From Lachnospiraceae bacterium (GTDB lineage: Bacteria > Bacillota > Clostridia > Lachnospirales > Lachnospiraceae), in contig JAFRWW010000060.1 in the NCBI GenBank assembly GCA_017441585.1, forward strand, positions 1 through 63,638: a stretch of DNA of 63,638 bases. The letters run 5' to 3'. The notes under the pieces are model-generated. The model ran no database searches. It had not been told where the DNA came from and worked only from the letters and a program-made list of their open reading frames with translations. Below are positions 26,687-34,421 of the stretch, one piece after another. The translations under genes and the position numbers were made by a program. How positions within the stretch are numbered: position 1 is the stretch's first letter; each line of letters opens with the position of its first letter.

Positions 26687-27562
26687 TCAAAATCTGGGAT
26701 GGGCCTTATTATACACATCCCTTATCCTGCTATGTCCCACGGTAGCGTATATCTGTGTGGTAGATATATCCGAATGGCCCAGCATTTCCTGAACCGATTT
26801 AAGATCCGCCCCGTTCTCCACCAGATGCGCCGCAAAGGAATGCCTCAGGGTATGGGGCGTGATATCCGCCGCGATGCCTGCCTTCTTGGCATAATATTTG
26901 ATCAGTTTCCAGAAGCCCTGCCGGCTCATGGGACCGCCCGAACAATTAACAAAAAGGGTCCGGCAGTTCTCATTTTCGATCATGGCTTCCCTGGATTCAC
27001 CCATATATCTGGAAAGGGCATTCCTGGCTTCAGATCCGAAGGGTATTACCCTCTCTTTATGAAGATCACGGCATACGATATAACCCATGGTCATATTGAC
27101 ATCCGACTCCAAAAGGGATATCAGTTCGGAGACTCTGATGCCTGTCGCATACAAAAGTTCAAGCATCGCCTTGTCCCTGACTTCTTTAGGTGAATCGCCC
27201 TTAGGCTGCTCCAGAAGTCTTACCACCTCCTCCGTGGTAAGTATCTCCGGAAGCTTCTTTTCTATACGGGGTGACTTTAAGGATACTGAGACATCCTCTT
27301 TCACGATCCCTTCCTTTACCAGATAATGATAAAACGCCTTGATACTGGCAATGTTTCTTGAGATCGTGGCAGGCTTAAAGCCCTGTTCCCCCATATTGGA
27401 TATATATGTCTGAAGATCATCGACAGTAACGTCAGATAAGGGTTTGCCCTTAAGATAATTTCCCAGTTTGTTGAGATCCCTTCTGTATGACATCTCTGTA
27501 TTATCGGACATCTTCTTGACATTATGTAAATAATTTATGAATCCGTTTATTGTCTCTTCCAT
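26687..27562 (-). CDS. xerD: Tyrosine recombinase XerD
   Basis: A 291-residue tyrosine recombinase of the XerD type, the usual length. The N-terminal SAM-like core-binding domain (INGFIN...MSYRRDL) is followed by the catalytic domain with Arg in LYATGIRVSEL, the HTLRHSFAAHL box, LGHSDISTTQIYATV carrying the nucleophile Tyr, and a C-terminal HPRF. It resolves chromosome dimers at dif with a partner. The start was placed at MEETING because GGGAGG is upstream and the longer frame has no ribosome binding site. No phage or integron genes lie nearby. Confidence 0.93.
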   Translation of the reverse strand: MEETINGFINYLHNVKKMSDNTEMSYRRDLNKLGNYLKGKPLSDVTVDDLQTYISNMGEQGFKPATISRNIASIKAFYHYLVKEGIVKEDVSVSLKSPRIEKKLPEILTTEEVVRLLEQPKGDSPKEVRDKAMLELLYATGIRVSELISLLESDVNMTMGYIVCRDLHKERVIPFGSEARNALSRYMGESREAMIENENCRTLFVNCSGGPMSRQGFWKLIKYYAKKAGIAADITPHTLRHSFAAHLVENGADLKSVQEMLGHSDISTTQIYATVGHSRIRDVYNKAHPRF

Positions 27563-27901
27563 CAAAAAAATATACTCCTCCCGTAAATACCTTGTCATTA
27601 TATACGGGTTTAGATGGAAATGCAAATTCGATAACGCATGTTACATCCGCTATTTTACGCGGTTTTCAGCCCAAAAATCACAATATGTTTGACTTATGTG
27701 AACAAGTATTAACTATATCTTGTGAAAAAAAATTTTTGAAAAAAATTTTAATTTTTTTTAGATTTTTTTGATTTTATGTTAAGTTTTTACGACACCTGAC
27801 ACAAAAATCATTGACTGTCAGAGTCTGCGGTCAATTTTAGTCCGGATAAGGCAGTAAAAAAAAGCCCCGACTTATACTGTCAGGGCTTCCCATTCAGATA
27901 T
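27563..27901. other. Intergenic region with A/T tracts
   Basis: The gap between xerD and the NUDIX gene. Positions 27722-27786 consist of phased runs of A and T, likely bent DNA. The NUDIX terminator is at 27862-27888. No convincing promoter with correct spacing was found for xerD, and no dif-like site or RNA gene is visible. Confidence 0.4.
27862..27888 (-). terminator. Intrinsic terminator of the NUDIX gene
   Basis: Minus-strand AAGCCCTGAC pairs with GTCGGGGCTT and is followed by a run of eight T. Confidence 0.88.
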
Positions 27902-28429
27902 TTATTTCAGATATTTATTAATATAAGACATGATGGAGGCCACGGATTTAGCATCCTGAAGTTCACCTTTAAAAATCATTTCCTTTAATTCATCTATGGT
28001 AAAGGCCTTAACGTCAATAAATTCATCATCATCCAGATGCTGATGGCTCTTTTTAAGATTTCTGGCCACGAATACGTCTATCTGCTCGCTGCAAAAAGCC
28101 ACCGCTGTCTTGAGCCTGATAAGGAACTCCAGATCGTCGCTTCGATATCCCGACTCCTCTTCCAGTTCCCTGGCTGCGGCCGTCTTAAAATCCTCATCCA
28201 CACTGTCACGGCATCCCGCGGGAATCTCCCAGGTATAACGGTCTATGGCATTGCGAAACTGATGCACCATGAGGATCCTTCCATCCTCCAGCACCGGCAC
28301 CACAGCAGCCGCACCCTTGTGCTCCAGGAAATCATATATCACTTCTTTATTATCATCCGTCAGGATGGTATCCTCATAAATGTTGAAGATACGGCTTTTT
28401 CTTACCAGTTTTCTGTCAATTCGTTTCAC
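27902..28429 (-). CDS. NUDIX hydrolase, ADP-ribose pyrophosphatase type
   Basis: A 175-residue NUDIX protein. The box reads GCRDSVDEDFKTAAARELEE and continues ESGY, which is one residue longer between G and the first E than the usual GX5E. The PAG preceding it and the YDFLEHKGAAAVVP start are those of ADP-ribose pyrophosphatases, which split ADP-ribose to AMP and ribose 5-phosphate. Start codon is GTG, 8 bases after AGGTGG. A hairpin repeat lies between it and the response regulator gene. Confidence 0.88.
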   Translation of the reverse strand: MKRIDRKLVRKSRIFNIYEDTILTDDNKEVIYDFLEHKGAAAVVPVLEDGRILMVHQFRNAIDRYTWEIPAGCRDSVDEDFKTAAARELEEESGYRSDDLEFLIRLKTAVAFCSEQIDVFVARNLKKSHQHLDDDEFIDVKAFTIDELKEMIFKGELQDAKSVASIMSYINKYLK

Positions 28430-28451
28430 TTACATCACCACCTGTTATCTT

Positions 28452-28485
28452 TTTAAGATTCTTCGCTTCGCTCAGAATGACATCA
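28452..28485. repeat. Short intergenic repeat (ATTCTTCGC/GCTCAGAATGACA)
   Basis: Minimal unit AGATTCTTCGCTTCGCTCAG followed by AATGACA, uninterrupted. Comparison with 29255-29392 shows where the latter was split by an insertion. Confidence 0.75.
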
Positions 28486-28508
28486 CCATAAATTTCACAC
28501 CAAGCCCT

Positions 28509-29240
28509 TTATAAAACTTCCTTCAGTTTAGTCAGTACCGCTTCCTTCGTTACAGGTTTTACAAGATAACCCTGAGGATGAAGGACGAGACATTCCATAA
28601 CCTTTTCTTTTTCATTTACTCCGGTCAGGAAGATAACGGGTATCTTCTTCCCGTTCTCCATGGTACGGATCACCTGAAAAGTACTGATACCATCCATCTC
28701 CGGCATCATATAGTCCAGAAATATAAGATCAGGCTTCTGTTTTTCCAGAAATTTAATGGCCAGTTTGCCGGATCTCACGGCAGTCACTTTATACTGCTCT
28801 TCCATATATGTGCGCATGGAACGCAATATGACAGGATCATCATCCACCACCAGGATATGCCTCTCTTCCATCATGCGCATGTCAATTATGCTTGAAATGG
28901 CAGCCTTTATCTCATAGTCGGGCACAAAGGAATTGACTCTCTTATCGGATCCCGGAATGACATTCTGTTCAAATACATTCCTGTCCATCTCCTCGCCTAT
29001 GACTAAAAGAGGCAGATTCCTGTAAGCCTCATTCTGCCGAAGGTCAATAAGTCCGTACAGCTTCGTCCTGCTCACATTATCCACCTGGACGATGATTACA
29101 TCAGGGGAAAAAGCAGTGTCAAAGCGAATGGAGGGACTTCCATCCAAAATGGCGCTGCGCACCTGTACTCCCGGCGGTAAAAGTGATTTGATCTTTTCAA
29201 TTGAGTAGTTTCTGGTAGCCAGAAGCAATATCTTTATCAT
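28509..29240 (-). CDS. Response regulator with degenerate N-terminal receiver-like domain
   Basis: A 243-residue protein. Residues about 126-243 form a canonical receiver: VVDDD acidic pair, phosphoacceptor Asp in LIFLDYMMPEMDG, Thr in IFLTG and Lys in YLVKPVT. Residues 1-120 look like a second receiver fold lacking the acidic pocket (start MIKILLLATRNYS). There is no output domain, so signalling is probably by protein contact, as in CheY-like adaptors. No kinase is adjacent. Start follows GAGGAACTGATC. Confidence 0.85.
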   Translation of the reverse strand: MIKILLLATRNYSIEKIKSLLPPGVQVRSAILDGSPSIRFDTAFSPDVIIVQVDNVSRTKLYGLIDLRQNEAYRNLPLLVIGEEMDRNVFEQNVIPGSDKRVNSFVPDYEIKAAISSIIDMRMMEERHILVVDDDPVILRSMRTYMEEQYKVTAVRSGKLAIKFLEKQKPDLIFLDYMMPEMDGISTFQVIRTMENGKKIPVIFLTGVNEKEKVMECLVLHPQGYLVKPVTKEAVLTKLKEVL

Positions 29241-29254
29241 GATCAGTTCCTCGC

Positions 29255-29392
29255 TGTTAAGATTCTTCGCTAATGTCCTAAGGCATCCACCACTTCGTGT
29301 GTCTACGCTCCGCTTCGGTCGGCGCTGAACAAACGTCCCCCGGACGTTTAGCGCCCCCTTAGGACGAAATTCGCTCAGAATGACAATTTGTT
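29255..29392. repeat. Composite repeat: hairpin element nested in a shorter repeat
   Basis: The outer repeat ATTCTTCGC...TTCGCTCAGAATGACA is split by about 100 bp. The insert has inverted ends TGTCCTAAGG and CCTTAGGACG and an inner hairpin GGCGCT...ACGTCC-CCC-GGACGT..AGCGCC. It fills the gap between the response regulator and deoC and encodes nothing. Confidence 0.8.
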
Positions 29393-29405
29393 TTTATCTT
29401 ACCTT

Positions 29406-30059
29406 TTACATCTGTTTGGCAATGGCCACAAGCCGGCTGGTCCCCAGTCGGTCTGCCCCAAGCTGTACAAAACGCACGGCATCTTCGATGGACGCGATGC
29501 CGCCTGCAGCCTTTATCTTTATCCCTTCGGGCACATTATCGGCAAAAAGCTTTACATCCTCGAAGGTGGCGCCTGCGCTGCCAAATCCCGTGGAAGTCTT
29601 GATATAATCGGCACCGGCCTTCCCTACGATATGGCACATTTTCACTTTTTCCTCATCGGTGAGCTGGCAGGTTTCGATTATGACCTTAAGTATATGATCT
29701 TTGCAGACATCTTTTATACTTCGGATCTCATCTGTCACATAAGCATAGTCCTTTTCCTTAAGTTTTCCTATGTTTATGACCATATCTATCTCATCGGCCC
29801 CCTTTGAAAGGGCATCCTTTGTCTCAAAGACCTTCGCGTCCGTAGTCATGTTTCCATTGGGAAATCCAATAACGGTACAGATCTTAAGCCCGTCTTTTCC
29901 ATATTTTTCCTTCACATGAGCCACGAAACATGGCGGTATGCACACGGATGCGGTCTTAAACCTGATGGCGTCCTCACACAGCTCGTCTATCTGTGCCGTA
30001 GTGCTCTCCGGCTTTAAAAGTGTGTGATCGCATTTTGCAAGTATGTCTGTTATTTCCAT
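29406..30059 (-). CDS. deoC: Deoxyribose-phosphate aldolase
   Basis: A 217-residue class I aldolase, full length. Schiff-base Lys in YIKTSTGF, the second Lys in LKVIIETC, the D in DHTLLKP and the GGI phosphate loop are all present. It cleaves 2-deoxyribose 5-phosphate to glyceraldehyde 3-phosphate and acetaldehyde in nucleoside salvage. Start is preceded by a moderate GGAGG (ATCGGAGGAATT). It appears alone, without other deo genes, between repeat copies. Confidence 0.96.
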   Translation of the reverse strand: MEITDILAKCDHTLLKPESTTAQIDELCEDAIRFKTASVCIPPCFVAHVKEKYGKDGLKICTVIGFPNGNMTTDAKVFETKDALSKGADEIDMVINIGKLKEKDYAYVTDEIRSIKDVCKDHILKVIIETCQLTDEEKVKMCHIVGKAGADYIKTSTGFGSAGATFEDVKLFADNVPEGIKIKAAGGIASIEDAVRFVQLGADRLGTSRLVAIAKQM

Positions 30060-30098
30060 AATTCCTCCGATTGAAGATTAAACAAATTCAATGATCAT

Positions 30099-30132
30099 AA
30101 GATTCTTCGCTAATGTCCTAATGCATCACCTT
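30099..30132. repeat. Half copy of the composite repeat, overlapping a stop codon
   Basis: AGATTCTTCGCTAATGTCCT matches the left end of the composite repeat at 29255, and similarity continues over a dozen bases into the 3' end of the FlhB-like gene. The TAG stop codon (30118-30120) lies inside the repeat. Confidence 0.65.
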
Positions 30133-30405
30133 CTGCCTGATCTTTTCCATCTGATCCACGAATACCAGGACTTCGGCAACCACCTCATATAGCTCCGGCG
30201 GGATCACTTCGCCGATTTCCAGGCGGGACAAGGTATCCGCCAGCTTTGTGTCCTTGTGGGTAGGCACTCCCGCTTCTTTAGCCTTTTCGATGATCCTCTC
30301 CGCAGTCTTGCCAAAACCCGAAGCCACCACCTTGGGTGCGACTTCTCCGGGATTATATTCCAGGGCCACCGCCGTAAGTTTTTTAGGTTTCTTTTCCTCT
30401 GCCAT
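30118..30405 (-). CDS. FlhB C-terminal-domain protein (YlqH-like)
   Basis: A 95-residue stand-alone homologue of the cytoplasmic C-terminal domain of the flagellar export switch FlhB. TAVALEYNPGEVAPKVVASG corresponds to VALxYxPxxxxAPxVxAKG; the self-cleaving NPTH of FlhB is replaced by NPGE, so it should not autocleave. The upstream FliK-like gene is 3 bases away, the ylqG-ylqH order of Bacillus. It may replace or compete with the FlhB tail during hook-length control (inference). The last codons fall in a repeat. Confidence 0.85.
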   Translation of the reverse strand: MAEEKKPKKLTAVALEYNPGEVAPKVVASGFGKTAERIIEKAKEAGVPTHKDTKLADTLSRLEIGEVIPPELYEVVAEVLVFVDQMEKIRQKVMH

Positions 30406-30408
30406 TGC

Positions 30409-32124
30409 CTACGCCTTTACATCAAAGGAATATTTTGAGATCAGTCTGTCGCCGCGAGCCTCCCCTGCCCGACCGAGCATGGCAGTGATGGCTTTATTCT
30501 TATCGTCATCATCCTTGATGGAAACATCGCTGGTCATGGAATAGCCTCTTGCTTCAAGCCTTTCATTCAATAAATGGATATTCTCGCTTATGAGGTCCAA
30601 AGTAGCGTCATCCTCCAGCATAAAATGAGTCTTTACGCTGTTGGTATCCTTAAGGGTGACATGTATATCCATGGTACCCAGGGCTTCCATTTCCAGATGG
30701 AGCAGGGCCGTGATCTCACCGTCTTTTTCCATGAGTTTTTTCTTATTGGTCATGACATACAGATCACCGTGGGCATTTTCACCGGACATCTGAATGGGAA
30801 TCTGCAGATATGTAAAAGTCTCATTCAGCTGATTCATAAAATTGATATTCTGATTCAGATTATCCAGTCCCTTTGCCAAAGGAGAATCGCTCTTGCCGAA
30901 CTGATCCAAAAGCTGGGATACCTTCGCAGTGTCCCGGATCATCCTTTCATAGAGATCCGCAACCTTTTCTTTTGAAAAATCACCGTCCGCCTTAAGAGAG
31001 AAGTCCCTTATAAGGGAATCCTTCAGCAGTTCATTGAAGACTTTGCCCGAGGTCAGGTTCCTGACAGCCTCGTGCATCCTGTTTTTCATATCATCCGGCA
31101 GGTTAAGTTTATCTATTTCACCGTTCTTTTCAAGTTCCAGCGCACCCTGAATATATTTTAAGGCACTTTGGGGATCCATTTCTCCGCTCTTTATTGAATC
31201 AAGGATATCCTCCGAAATTCCAAGCTTTGACAGATCATCCGCCATCTGCGCTCTGGTATCGGGATCCAGAAATCGGTTAAGATCGGTATCTGCCGCCACG
31301 CCTTCCTTTGTCGATTCAAGTATCACGCCTTCCTCAGCTACTGATACAGCATCATCTCCGGCTGCTTCGGCTGCAAGAGAAGCCTCATAATCGTCCACCA
31401 GACCGGCAAGTCCTTTTGTCAGTTCGCCAAGCTGTGAACCGAAATCATTACCGTTAAATATGCCCGTCAGTTCGCCCTTTGCATCAAGGGGCAGCTCCCC
31501 TGCCAGATCCGATACCAGCTGCGAGAGTTCCTTATTCAGCTCCATTATCTGATGCTCATTATTCCGATAAGCACCATACTGCAGTACATTTTCATCGGTA
31601 AGAGGTATCCCCTGCTTTGACATGGACACTATGTCGGCCGCACTTGCATCGGGGAATCGGTTAACCTGCCTGAACATGGCCTGTATGCTGTCTTTACTGA
31701 TAGGCAAGCCTTCATCCATCATGGCAGAAGCCATCAGCAATGTATCGGAATTAACCAGTATGGACGCTTGTCCCAGGGCTTTTATGGCCGTGGCATTTAC
31801 AGCCTCGGAATTAAACAAAGGCCGGAGCGCTATCTGATCCCCTGTATTTGACTTGACGGCAAAGGCCAGAGACTGCCCCACCGACAGTTTCAGGTCTGTC
31901 TCCAGCCGTGCAGTCACCACTCTGTTATCAGGCAGTGTCAGCTGGACATTCTTACCGTTCATACCGGTGACTTCTCCGGTGACCACCTGTCCCTCCCTGG
32001 CGTCTCCCAGGGCTGCGGCATTGGCTGCCTTAACCGCGTCAACGCCCCGGACCGGTGAAGTACCGGTCTGCGGAGCGTCAGTAGGTCTTATATTCTGTTC
32101 GTATGCACCGATTCCAAATGCCAT
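30409..32124 (-). CDS. FliK/YlqG-like flagellar hook-length control-like protein
   Basis: A 571-residue soluble, acidic protein. The C-terminal part (about residues 440-530) has the FliK C-terminal fold: LYVMTNKKKLMEKDGEIT, LHLEMEALGTMDIHVTLKD, TLDLISENIHLLNERLEARGY. The N-terminal third has a small beta domain (VVTGEVTGMNGKNVQLTLPD). The middle is helical and poorly conserved. Its pairing with an FlhB-tail gene, next to lepB-rbgA-rplS, is the conserved Firmicutes arrangement. Direct action in hook-length control is likely by family but unproven for this class. Confidence 0.75.
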   Translation of the reverse strand: MAFGIGAYEQNIRPTDAPQTGTSPVRGVDAVKAANAAALGDAREGQVVTGEVTGMNGKNVQLTLPDNRVVTARLETDLKLSVGQSLAFAVKSNTGDQIALRPLFNSEAVNATAIKALGQASILVNSDTLLMASAMMDEGLPISKDSIQAMFRQVNRFPDASAADIVSMSKQGIPLTDENVLQYGAYRNNEHQIMELNKELSQLVSDLAGELPLDAKGELTGIFNGNDFGSQLGELTKGLAGLVDDYEASLAAEAAGDDAVSVAEEGVILESTKEGVAADTDLNRFLDPDTRAQMADDLSKLGISEDILDSIKSGEMDPQSALKYIQGALELEKNGEIDKLNLPDDMKNRMHEAVRNLTSGKVFNELLKDSLIRDFSLKADGDFSKEKVADLYERMIRDTAKVSQLLDQFGKSDSPLAKGLDNLNQNINFMNQLNETFTYLQIPIQMSGENAHGDLYVMTNKKKLMEKDGEITALLHLEMEALGTMDIHVTLKDTNSVKTHFMLEDDATLDLISENIHLLNERLEARGYSMTSDVSIKDDDDKNKAITAMLGRAGEARGDRLISKYSFDVKA

Positions 32125-32142
32125 ACCTTTTTTATCTTACTC

Positions 32143-32670
32143 TTATTCTATAGCTCCCATTTTTTCGAATGGCTGTATCCTGTAAAAAACCTTACCAACC
32201 AGTTGAGATCTCTTGATCACGCCGATCTTGGGATCTCTGGAATCCTTACTGTGATTCCTGTTATCTCCCAAAACGAAATATTCCTCCGGCCCCAAATGTA
32301 TACTTTCATGAGCTATTCCCGGCTCCATGATGATGCCCACGCCATGATCGTTCTGGACTACATTATCATTTACTATAAGTCTACCAAAGCTGTCGATTTT
32401 AACGTATTTTCCCTGATCTGCAACTATTCTCTTAACTATCCTGGTACCATCCTTAAGCTCAATAAGAACAACATCCCCAATCTGCGGAGGATTAAAATTA
32501 TATGTGACTATATTTGTAAAAACCACATCTCCGTCATCAAGTACAGGTGACATGGAATCACCTTCTATCACCGTCTTTTGCATGATGATATTTATGATCG
32601 TATAGGCTATGGCCAATACGATCACCAGAAAAATTCCTGTGGATAACCAGTTCTGTAAATTCCTTTTCAT
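32143..32670 (-). CDS. lepB: Signal peptidase I
   Basis: A 175-residue type I signal peptidase with one N-terminal membrane helix (residues 11-30). Box B EGDSMSPVL carries the nucleophile Ser, box D RIVKRIV the general-base Lys, and box E YFVLGDNRNHSKDSR is complete. It removes signal peptides of exported proteins, including the many secreted proteins in this window. Start follows TAAGGAGGA. It is one of two signal peptidases here, separated by rbgA. Confidence 0.95.
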   Translation of the reverse strand: MKRNLQNWLSTGIFLVIVLAIAYTIINIIMQKTVIEGDSMSPVLDDGDVVFTNIVTYNFNPPQIGDVVLIELKDGTRIVKRIVADQGKYVKIDSFGRLIVNDNVVQNDHGVGIIMEPGIAHESIHLGPEEYFVLGDNRNHSKDSRDPKIGVIKRSQLVGKVFYRIQPFEKMGAIE

Positions 32671-32681
32671 AACATTCCTCC

Positions 32682-33644
32682 TTATGGTCTTTCCATACTT
32701 ATTTTACCAATCCTTCCGGACCTGAAATCGTCCAGCAGGATACAGGCTGCTTTTTCAATATCGGGTTCCCCGCCTTTTTGAAGACAGTGTCGGGACAGGG
32801 CTATACGCCTGATCATGTTATCTTCCGACCCAGCTTTGAGGGACTTCAAGGCTTCTTTACCTGCTCCCGATTTCAAATCGGGAGAGCCCGTCCCGGCTTT
32901 GAGGGACTTCAAGACTTCTCCGTCAGGAGAAGTTCCCATTTCTGCTCCCGAATCTGCCACCGGATATCTTTCCTCCAAGATCCCCGGATATTCTTTGATA
33001 AGAAACTCCGCTAATTTCCGGGAAAGTTCATATTTCTGCAATATCTCATCATTCATGGAACCTATATAAGCCAGATTCCTGCCCACCTTCTCGTCCTCAA
33101 ACTTGGGCCATAGTATGCCGGGCGTATCCAAAAGCTCCAAAGTATTTGAAAGCTTGACCCACTGCTTGCCTTTTGTCACTCCGGGCTTATTACCTGTCTT
33201 AGACACCGCGCGTCCCGAAAATGAATTAATGAAGGTGGACTTACCCACATTGGGTATCCCAACCACCATGGCCCTCATGGGCCGGTTAAGAATTCCTCTC
33301 CTTTTATTCCGTTCGATCTTTTCGGCACATGCCGCTTTCACCACAGGGTCTATACGCTTGGCCATGCTCTTATTTCTGGAATCAAGTGCCAGGGCATATA
33401 TTCCCTTTTCCTTAAAATGCTCCAGCCACAGCTTATTGACCCTTTCATCTGCCAGATCTGCTTTATTCAAAAGTACTATCCGGCTCTTTCCCCCTGCCAG
33501 AGAATCAATATCGGGATTCCTGGAACTGTAGGGGATCCTGGCGTCTATAAGTTCTATCACCAGATCCACCAGCTTTATGTCTTCCTGCATGGCACGCCGG
33601 GCCTTAGTCATATGTCCCGGATACCACTGATAATTTTCACTCAT
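32682..33644 (-). CDS. rbgA: Ribosome biogenesis GTPase RbgA (YlqF) with in-frame insertion
   Basis: A 320-residue circularly permuted GTPase: G4 LLNKADLAD comes first, then G1 GIPNVGKSTFINS and G3 DTPGILWP. RbgA matures the 50S subunit. Residues 238-261 are encoded by the 72-bp palindromic element, followed by a second partial copy (ALKSLKAGS), so about 35 residues are inserted in the C-terminal helical domain, between the ERY and the IAL...GGEPD segments that adjoin in homologues. Because the protein is essential in Bacillus, the insertion is presumably tolerated on the surface. Start has only a distant GAGG. Confidence 0.95.
   Translation of the reverse strand: MSENYQWYPGHMTKARRAMQEDIKLVDLVIELIDARIPYSSRNPDIDSLAGGKSRIVLLNKADLADERVNKLWLEHFKEKGIYALALDSRNKSMAKRIDPVVKAACAEKIERNKRRGILNRPMRAMVVGIPNVGKSTFINSFSGRAVSKTGNKPGVTKGKQWVKLSNTLELLDTPGILWPKFEDEKVGRNLAYIGSMNDEILQKYELSRKLAEFLIKEYPGILEERYPVADSGAEMGTSPDGEVLKSLKAGTGSPDLKSGAGKEALKSLKAGSEDNMIRRIALSRHCLQKGGEPDIEKAACILLDDFRSGRIGKISMERP
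32830..32933 (-). repeat. In-frame palindromic element, copy 3, full plus partial tandem copy (in rbgA)
   Basis: The full 72-bp copy is at 32862-32933, identical to copy 2. Positions 32830-32856 hold a partial second copy (CAGCTTTGAGGGACTTCAAG, then GCTTCT) joined to it in frame. This is the only tandem case. Confidence 0.9.
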
Positions 33645-33724
33645 TATTCTTTATAGCCTCTTATCTTATTTAAAAATCAGGACCGGTCATGATCACTCTG
33701 ACAAAGTACTCAACTTTATGGGAT

Positions 33725-34321
33725 CTACCTGATAAATCCCAGTCCCGAAGACTCTGCCGCCATACAGAACCAGGCCTTACCGTATATGGTCTCCCTCTTT
33801 ATAGTCCCCAGATTGGGGGATCTGGAATCTTCCGAATTATTACAGTTATCACCCATTACAAAATATTCGTCCTCAGGAACAGTAAACTGGTTTACCGCCA
33901 CACCCGGATCCGCAATCTTGTCGGAAAAGAGCAAGGGCATGGCCTCACCGTTTAAGACCATCACACCGTTTTTTATCTCCACCGTATCTCCGGGGACGCC
34001 TACCACACGCTTAATATAGTAATAGGAATTCTCATTACCGTTAGGCTTAAATACCAGCACATCCCCTCTTTGAGGCTTAAGTATGTTATAACGAAGCGTA
34101 TCCACCAGCACATCCTGCCCGTTAAAAAGAGCGGGTTCCATGGAATTGCCCACCATGGTGGTCCTGATCCCCACGGAGGTCACGATCATATAGGCGAGGA
34201 TGACAGCCAATATGGGCCAAAAGGCATAACCTATCACCAGCCATATCTTTTCCTCGGTAACTTTACGTTCCCTGTTATAAAAGGACAAGCCTCCCTTTTT
34301 CTTTTTGCCGAAATTAGCCAT
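33725..34321 (-). CDS. lepB: Signal peptidase I, second copy, possibly leaderless
   Basis: A 198-residue signal peptidase: a basic N-terminus (KKKKGG), one membrane helix (residues 26-45), the Ser motif GNSMEPALF, Lys in YYIKRVVGVPGD and box E YFVMGDNCNNSEDSRSP. Divergent from the other copy, so it may prefer other substrates, for example the neighbouring prepilin-like or surface proteins (inference). The ATG is only 10 bases from a TATAAT box and no ribosome binding site is present, so the transcript may be leaderless. Confidence 0.95.
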   Translation of the reverse strand: MANFGKKKKGGLSFYNRERKVTEEKIWLVIGYAFWPILAVILAYMIVTSVGIRTTMVGNSMEPALFNGQDVLVDTLRYNILKPQRGDVLVFKPNGNENSYYYIKRVVGVPGDTVEIKNGVMVLNGEAMPLLFSDKIADPGVAVNQFTVPEDEYFVMGDNCNNSEDSRSPNLGTIKRETIYGKAWFCMAAESSGLGFIR

Positions 34322-34331
34322 AATCTGTGTA

Positions 34332-34361
34332 ATTATAGCATATTTTCCACAATTTTTACAA
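34332..34361 (-). promoter_or_regulatory. Promoter directly upstream of the second signal peptidase
   Basis: Minus-strand TTGTAA (34356-34361), 18 bases, TATAAT (34332-34337). The predicted start is about 4 bases before the ATG at 34321. The -35 box overlaps the end of the prepilin terminator. Confidence 0.6.
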
Positions 34362-34363
34362 GG

Positions 34364-34392
34364 AAAAAAGACTGTCCGTTATACGGACAGTC
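34364..34392 (-). terminator. Intrinsic terminator of the prepilin gene
   Basis: Minus-strand GACTGTCCG-TATAA-CGGACAGTC followed by TTTTTT. Confidence 0.9.
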
Positions 34393-34421
34393 CACTCTAA
34401 TCAATAATATCATAATATGAT

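Noticed and set aside
26687..27562. xerD as an integron or phage integrase marking a mobile island
   Set aside because: Length and motifs are those of chromosomal XerD, and no phage genes, attachment repeats or tRNA are adjacent.
27722..27786. A/T-tract region considered as a replication origin or AT-rich attachment site
   Set aside because: No DnaA-box cluster, dnaA or dif-like palindrome nearby; xerD alone is not evidence for a dif site.
30118..32124. Flagellar operon
   Set aside because: Only FliK-like and FlhB-tail genes are present, in the conserved rplS-rbgA neighbourhood; no structural flagellar genes lie in the window.
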